Source: Lepidurus packardi
Taxonomy: Eukaryota; Arthropoda; Branchiopoda; Notostraca; Triopsidae
Assembly (NCBI GenBank): GCA_023053545.1
Contig: JAKZAN010000004.1
Location: 10,478,001-10,542,000 of the forward strand
Reading direction: 5' to 3'
DNA length: 64,000 nucleotides
The translations under genes were made by a program, and so were the position numbers. Below are positions 58,063 to 64,000 of the stretch, piece by piece. The notes beneath the pieces were generated by a model, which was not told where the DNA came from, searched no databases, and saw nothing but the letters and a program-made list of their open reading frames with translations. Every line of letters starts with the position of its first letter. The stretch's first letter is position 1.

Positions 58063-60875
58063 CCTCAAACTGCCAAGGACTTACACATGCATTATCAATC
58101 ATATAAGAAGATGAAACATGGACGTACAAATTTAATTTATAAAATAATAAGTTTAAATATAAATATATTTTATGTAAACGAATGTTATGCAAGCACACGA
58201 AAACGTTTTAGAACAAAATAAACGATCAGCTGTATTTCATTCCCACAAATAAACAGTTGCTTAATCACTCCTCTATATAACTCGGCGCTATAACTATACT
58301 GCCGCTTAACTTCTTTCTCCAGCACATTGACAACTCAACTCAGCTCCAACTCAACCGACTATCGCTTTCCACCTTCTCTTATTAACTCTTTCTGACTGAC
58401 CCTCTCTTTTTCCAACTAACCACCACCAGAAAACAGTACAAAAAGGACCAATCCCCCCCCCCCCCCAACTCGAAACTCCTCCATCGCCGTCCCCACACAA
58501 AAATATGTGACGTATCTGTACGTACACATAACACGAAATAAGAACACACGACAAGAGAACATCTCTCAAAATATCTAAATTCATAATAATATTTCTATCC
58601 AGTACAGTATTACACTTATTGACATTTAATCTGTCAAGTGAAATGCTTTTCATCGTAGTTTGCCCAAATACCATTCAATAAATGCTCCCTGTATATACCA
58701 TACATAACACTTCCTGACATAGTATACAATACAAATTCGAAACACAGGAATCAATAATCCCGCAATTACATTCAGTACATTTCGCGCCTTCCCAACAATT
58801 ATAGGCTACTTATACGCTCGTACCCATTTTCCAACAATGGCATTTCGCTAAAAATTTCAAGACTTTTTAACCGGACCCTACTGCAGTTGGAAAACTGCAA
58901 TAAATACAAGTAAGTATATATGACTTCTTATTCTTTCTAATTCTATTTTCTGAAGAAATTTACAAATTGACTCATTTTCAGGAGACTATTCCTTTTCATT
59001 ATCTTTCTTTCACAACAGAATGCAACAGTGCAGAGAGAACACAAACAATTTAGGACAACTGGAATATTTCTAGTTTATCAACATTCACCACTCCAAGTCC
59101 GCTTCTTTCTCATACGCGATGCTTATATTTCTGTCAAATATGAAAACCGTAGATAACTTGCTGAACTGAGAAAAAAAATCACTTTCCTTCGTAATGTAAA
59201 AAGTGTGAAGAAAAGCTCCCAGCCCAGCATTGATAAACTACGGGAGAAGACTATCGACAAAAACTATGGTAAAATCATTAAGAACTTTTCTATTGAAAAA
59301 TTTTTACGAGCTCCCTGAAAATCTTAATTCTAATTAGAATCAACGTTTACTTTCTCTCTAGGACTAATTACGCACTTTCCCATTACGCAAGTTCTACAAG
59401 CATGCATCGCTAACACAAACCGTAACAACACCCAAACGTGCTATTTTATATCAACTTAACAAGATCAACAAACGTCCAACATTATCAACATCCTCACTTG
59501 GAGCAGCTACAACTGAGACCGTCATTCTCTCTTACAAAAGAATGACTACTATATCCTGTCAATTATCACCGATAAGTAATTTCTCTCCATAAATCCTGTT
59601 CGAACTAAAATGCATGCTAACTTTGACTCCCTTAGCGCTACATCGTAAAATCTTAACATAACTTCTTTCCAATCAAATCGCTTTCCTAAGTTTTTGTTAA
59701 GAGTATCATGCCACACTCTCCGTTAACGAACTCCAATTTTTGCATGCTCTCTCCGGCTTTTTATCCTATCAAAATCCTATCTTCTCCAAGAAAACAATTA
59801 TTTAAACATAATCTTATCCATAGAAAAAAAAGGCGCAACATCTACCTACACTTTCTGTGTCGTAAAGTACTCACGCAATTCCACAAAGAAGATACAAACC
59901 ATCTACTACCGCTCATCCTCTACGGAAAGCGAACGTATCTGCGAACGTATATGTATAACGGATATCCAAACTTCCACGTTGTCGTTTCAATGCGATCGAG
60001 CGACACCTGCTCTTTTACATTTGAATCCACGCTTTTCTTGGTTGTTTTTTCTGTTATTTCCGCCATTTTTATATAACCACACTAGGGGACCTTGATTATA
60101 GCATAGGATATTCGTTAAGAGATGCCATATTTTTTTTTTCTGTTCCAGTTGATTGGGAGTTTTGAACGGCAGCTTCTCGTTTCCTTTTACTTCTTTTTTT
60201 TACTTTTTACGTCTTTTCTCGTCATTGGATTGTGTTATTTTCACGCAGGGTTTTTTACAGGTGGGAAAGTTTCTATATTCGTTTTATTGGGGAAAAAAAT
60301 CCTATACCATCATCCGCAGAAAGTGCAAATGGATCCAAGTAAAACCAAGCATATATCTTACTCACTTACAAAGCAAGATTATGTTTTTTCGGTGAAAATG
60401 GAAAACTCCAAGCATCGATTAAGGAAAATTGTATCCAAAATTTTTGCAAACAAAGCAACGATCGTCGACATTTAACCCAAGTGCCATTTCTTAACTACGT
60501 CATCCCCCAACATGACGCCCTTAAAAAACAAAACGAAAGAAACAACTCTAAAAGAACACTTTTAGGCCGCTAATAGTGGAAAGTGCAAGACATGGTACGC
60601 AAAAGAACGTGACCATCCTACCAAACTAATGAAATTTCAGAGCGTGCTTTGACACTCGAACTAAGGATGAAAATTTTACATGACTCTCATTAACTGGTTG
60701 TACCCTTTGGAACTTTTTTCTTTGCAAATTCACCCTTTTCGTTAACAAAGGGGGGAGAGAACGACCTGATTATTGACTGAATCTTTTTCCCTAATGACTG
60801 ACCTGAACTTTTGACCGGACCTGACTTTAGGATGAATCTATTCTTCCAGACCTCAACTCTACGATCCAATCCGAG
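58063..60875. other. Non-coding spacer between the two Helentron genes
   Basis: No convincing ORF occurs in this 2.8 kb. It has a C14 homopolymer at 58453-58466. Two overlapping open frames at 60122-60475 are AT-rich and without motifs. Parts may be 3' UTR of the Rep-helicase mRNA or host sequence captured by the element. Confidence 0.55.
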
Positions 60876-60882
60876 TATAAAA
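60876..60882 (+). promoter_or_regulatory. TATA box of the RPA-like gene
   Basis: TATAAAA stands about 30 bp upstream of a plausible start region (AACAGTCCAGTCACAATTCG near 60904). It is followed by a 5' UTR exon and a candidate UTR intron (donor GTAAGT at 60977, acceptor TTATAG ending 61059) just before the ATG at 61070. Confidence 0.65.
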
Positions 60883-61069
60883 GACCTGACAAGGAACAAC
60901 CAAGAACAGTCCAGTCACAATTCGCATACAGTACCTTCGAAACAGCACCCTACTACTATAAGGCACACTGAAAAAAGTAAGTAACCATTCACTCTAAAAA
61001 AAGTACTTTAAAAAAAAACATTTACTTTTCTTAAAAAATAATGTATCGAACTTTTATAGAGATCAATCC

Positions 61070-62113
61070 ATGGCTTCCAACGCAAACACGGGGTTTATCC
61101 ATGACATTTCTGTGCTCCGTGACAATCAGAGTCCTTCAAAATTTGGCACCAAGTCCCAGAACTTCAGATTTTTTCTGCAAACGTCCCCAACGCAATACGA
61201 GGAATGCATTTCCTTTGTCCCAGGCTCATATAACCGAATGAAGCGTTTTTTCGCCGAAAAAATACCCATCACCATCCGCCCATCACTGACCAGCCAAAGC
61301 GAACACCAGACACCTAAAAAGAAGACAAAATACGACGTCATCAAAATTAATCAGGCATCGCAAGTGACCGAAGCAATCCCGCGTCCACCCTTTCAGTACG
61401 CTTCTCGCCCACAACAGCGAGCAACGCTTCAAACCTGCACGCAATATCCCAACGAACGTTACCTGATCACCGTCCAGATTCAGCAAATCACGGAGGACCA
61501 CAAGACCGCAACCGGCCAAATGTACAGAGAGGTCATCATTGCTGACGAAACTTCAGAAGCCAAATTAATCTGCTGGAAAAATCAAAACATAGACTTAGTC
61601 CTGAACCAAGTGTATGACATTACGGATGTTGTCTACAATCAGGATTATAACAACATAAGTCTAACGCAGCAGTCTCGCATCCAAGAATCGGCGACAAATC
61701 TTTCTGTACCCACACCACCAGCAACAATGGAACCACCCAGACAACTAACCTTCAGCGGAGTCGCTCACTGCAACGTGCAGATTAACCGAACTTGCCTGGC
61801 CTGTAAGAAAAAAACAGAATGGGAGGACAACAACGAAATTCTATTCCACTGCGGAAGTTGCAAACGGATGCAGCTCAACGCCACCACACCCCCGAACATT
61901 GAAGCCACGCTTGGGTTTCAACACGAATGCGACATCCTTGAGGCTTCAATAAACAGCGAACTCCTGCAAAATATCTTCAGAAAAGCCGAAAACCAGGAGT
62001 TGACGCCACACAACACGACCGACTTGGTTATTAAGATTCTTACAGCAACGGACATCATATACACTGTGGATGAACAAAAAAAAGAAGTAGTTAACATTAC
62101 CCAAAACCCTTAA
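61070..62113 (+). CDS. Helentron RPA1-like single-stranded DNA-binding protein
   Basis: A 347-residue frame. The middle (about 120-215) reads as an OB fold of the RPA70 DBD type: ERYLITVQIQQITEDHK, REVIIADETSEAKLICWKNQ and LNQVYDITDVVYNQDYNNIS. A zinc ribbon follows with CLACKKKTEWEDNNEILFHC and GSC (C-x2-C ... C-x2-C), as in the third OB fold of RPA1. Helitrons of several phyla carry such RPA genes, probably captured from the host, to protect single-stranded intermediates. It has its own promoter and, as inferred, a 5' UTR intron. An in-frame overlap upstream (from 61041) is in another frame and not coding. Confidence is high for the family and moderate for exact function. Confidence 0.88.
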   Translation: MASNANTGFIHDISVLRDNQSPSKFGTKSQNFRFFLQTSPTQYEECISFVPGSYNRMKRFFAEKIPITIRPSLTSQSEHQTPKKKTKYDVIKINQASQVTEAIPRPPFQYASRPQQRATLQTCTQYPNERYLITVQIQQITEDHKTATGQMYREVIIADETSEAKLICWKNQNIDLVLNQVYDITDVVYNQDYNNISLTQQSRIQESATNLSVPTPPATMEPPRQLTFSGVAHCNVQINRTCLACKKKTEWEDNNEILFHCGSCKRMQLNATTPPNIEATLGFQHECDILEASINSELLQNIFRKAENQELTPHNTTDLVIKILTATDIIYTVDEQKKEVVNITQNP

Positions 62114-62908
62114 AGAACCCATACTAATCCCCTCCACTATTTTGTGACATTTCTGTAATCATGTACCTGTATCCAAGACGATTTCAATATAAATGTTCCA
62201 ATTAAACTGTCGTTTATTAATTATAACACTGCAATTCTTACAGGTAAAACCGCAACAGCTCCACAAGCCGCAAAACAAAGACTATATACCAAACGTGTCT
62301 ACAATAAAAAAAAGGTTATTAATATACCAATTCTTATCTTACAACAAGACGCGTTCCAAAACGAAATGCCAAAAAAATTGTCACACAAAAAAACTAAGCA
62401 ATTAAAAAACTAAAGCAATAAAAACGAATACTCAAAATAATGCAATGAAACTACATTAAACAGACAAGTGGCAAAAACGACAACAGATACACCACCTAAG
62501 GCCAACGACGTCGTACTCAAATTTGCAAATAAATACACAAATATCGCTTAACTCTCAGCTCTCTAAACACAACACTCCTTAGTAAAGCATAACGAAACTC
62601 ATTACACACTAACATTCATACCCACAAAAACAAATTACCAAAACTACGCAGAAACAAATAAAACTTACCAAACAAAACAACACAGAATAATTACCAAACA
62701 GCTAATTATACACTTTTACAACAGATCAAAACCAGTGTCGATTTTCTTAACATATAATAACACACATCAACACACGCTTGACCACCGTCATTCAACTACA
62801 CAGCCATCTACCAGAACCACAGAACACCACGTCATCCACAACTCACACGGACTCCCTGGCACAGCTTATTCGACAGTTCATCCTGTCGTCTTGTGCACAG
62901 TTTTAATC
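62114..62908. other. 3' end of the Helentron and GOT2 promoter region
   Basis: AT-rich, no coding exon. The right part must contain the GOT2 promoter and 5' UTR. A hairpin (CGACAG, six-base loop, CTGTCG at 62871-62888) ends only 20 bp before the GOT2 ATG, so the element's end and the gene's leader may coincide. Confidence 0.55.

Positions 62909-64000
<1,092 letters not shown>

Larger units (their letters stand above)
49201..62888 (+). mobile_element. Helentron (Helitron2-type rolling-circle transposon), boundaries approximate
   Basis: The interval carries a Rep-helicase-endonuclease ORF and an RPA-like ORF on the same strand, the gene set of Helentrons. Both are open and full length, so the copy is young. 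The left limit is set at a 13-bp near-perfect hairpin (AGCTGTGCCAGTC, TAT loop, GACTGGGACAGCT at 49203-49231). The right limit is set at a shared phrase, CTGGCACAGCTTAT (62856-62869; CTGGGACAGCTTAT at 49222-49235), followed by a 6-bp-stem hairpin (62871-62888). These ends are tentative; a real boundary needs an empty site. The element separates OSER1 from GOT2. Confidence 0.8.

Noticed and set aside
60122-60475. Possible additional Helentron ORF
   Set aside because: Two overlapping frames rich in Phe/Ser/Lys without motifs; probably spacer.

Overview
This is a nuclear genomic window from an animal, most likely an arthropod. Almost every recognisable gene is split by short spliceosomal introns, most of them about 50-350 bp. 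The ribosomal protein, SLBP, Integrator and MEK genes are metazoan in type. A (CCTAA)5 run, equivalent to the arthropod telomere repeat TTAGG, lies in one intron. I cannot fix the order or species. Retention of a minor-spliceosome (AT-AC) intron and the overall intron density fit a lineage that has lost fewer introns than flies.

Layout. Bases 1-10.6 kb hold no recognised gene, but contain three minisatellite blocks (6.4-8.5 kb). Then follow: KCMF1 (-, 10.6-13.6 kb, with the AT-AC intron); a long LRR surface or matrix protein (+, 16.0-22.0 kb); a K+-dependent Na+/Ca2+ exchanger (+, 24.2-26.5 kb); single-exon BLCAP (-, 26.7-26.9 kb); CNOT2 (+, 27.7-29.3 kb); a decayed pogo/Tigger transposon (29.6-30.4 kb); a CTDSP-type phosphatase (-, 32.1-36.2 kb) carrying a foldback MITE in an intron; INTS14 (+, 36.6-38.5 kb); MAP2K1/2 (-, 39.2-41.0 kb); RPL17 (+, 41.9-42.8 kb) with two U21-like C/D snoRNAs in consecutive introns; a PAAT-like gene (+, 43.1-43.9 kb); SLBP (-, 43.9-44.9 kb); cytosolic aspartate aminotransferase GOT1 (-, 45.3-47.0 kb); MPHOSPH6 (+, 47.3-48.1 kb); OSER1 (-, 48.2-49.0 kb); a large intact Helentron (about 49.2-62.9 kb); and the 5' part of mitochondrial GOT2 (+, from 62.9 kb off the right edge). 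From 36 to 49 kb the genes are packed as divergent or tightly convergent housekeeping pairs.

The most unusual unit is the Helentron. Its 2,655-residue ORF joins an N-terminal putative C76-like cysteine protease domain, five C2HC zinc fingers, a second degenerate protease-like module, the HUH Rep nuclease, a PIF1-type helicase and a C-terminal EEP endonuclease. A separate downstream gene encodes an RPA-like single-strand-binding protein with its own TATA box and 5' UTR intron.

All exon models were built by hand from reading frames, splice signals and family conservation. For each multi-exon gene the exon lengths and phases add up to one open frame. No database search was possible, so family names rest on recognition of conserved sequence.
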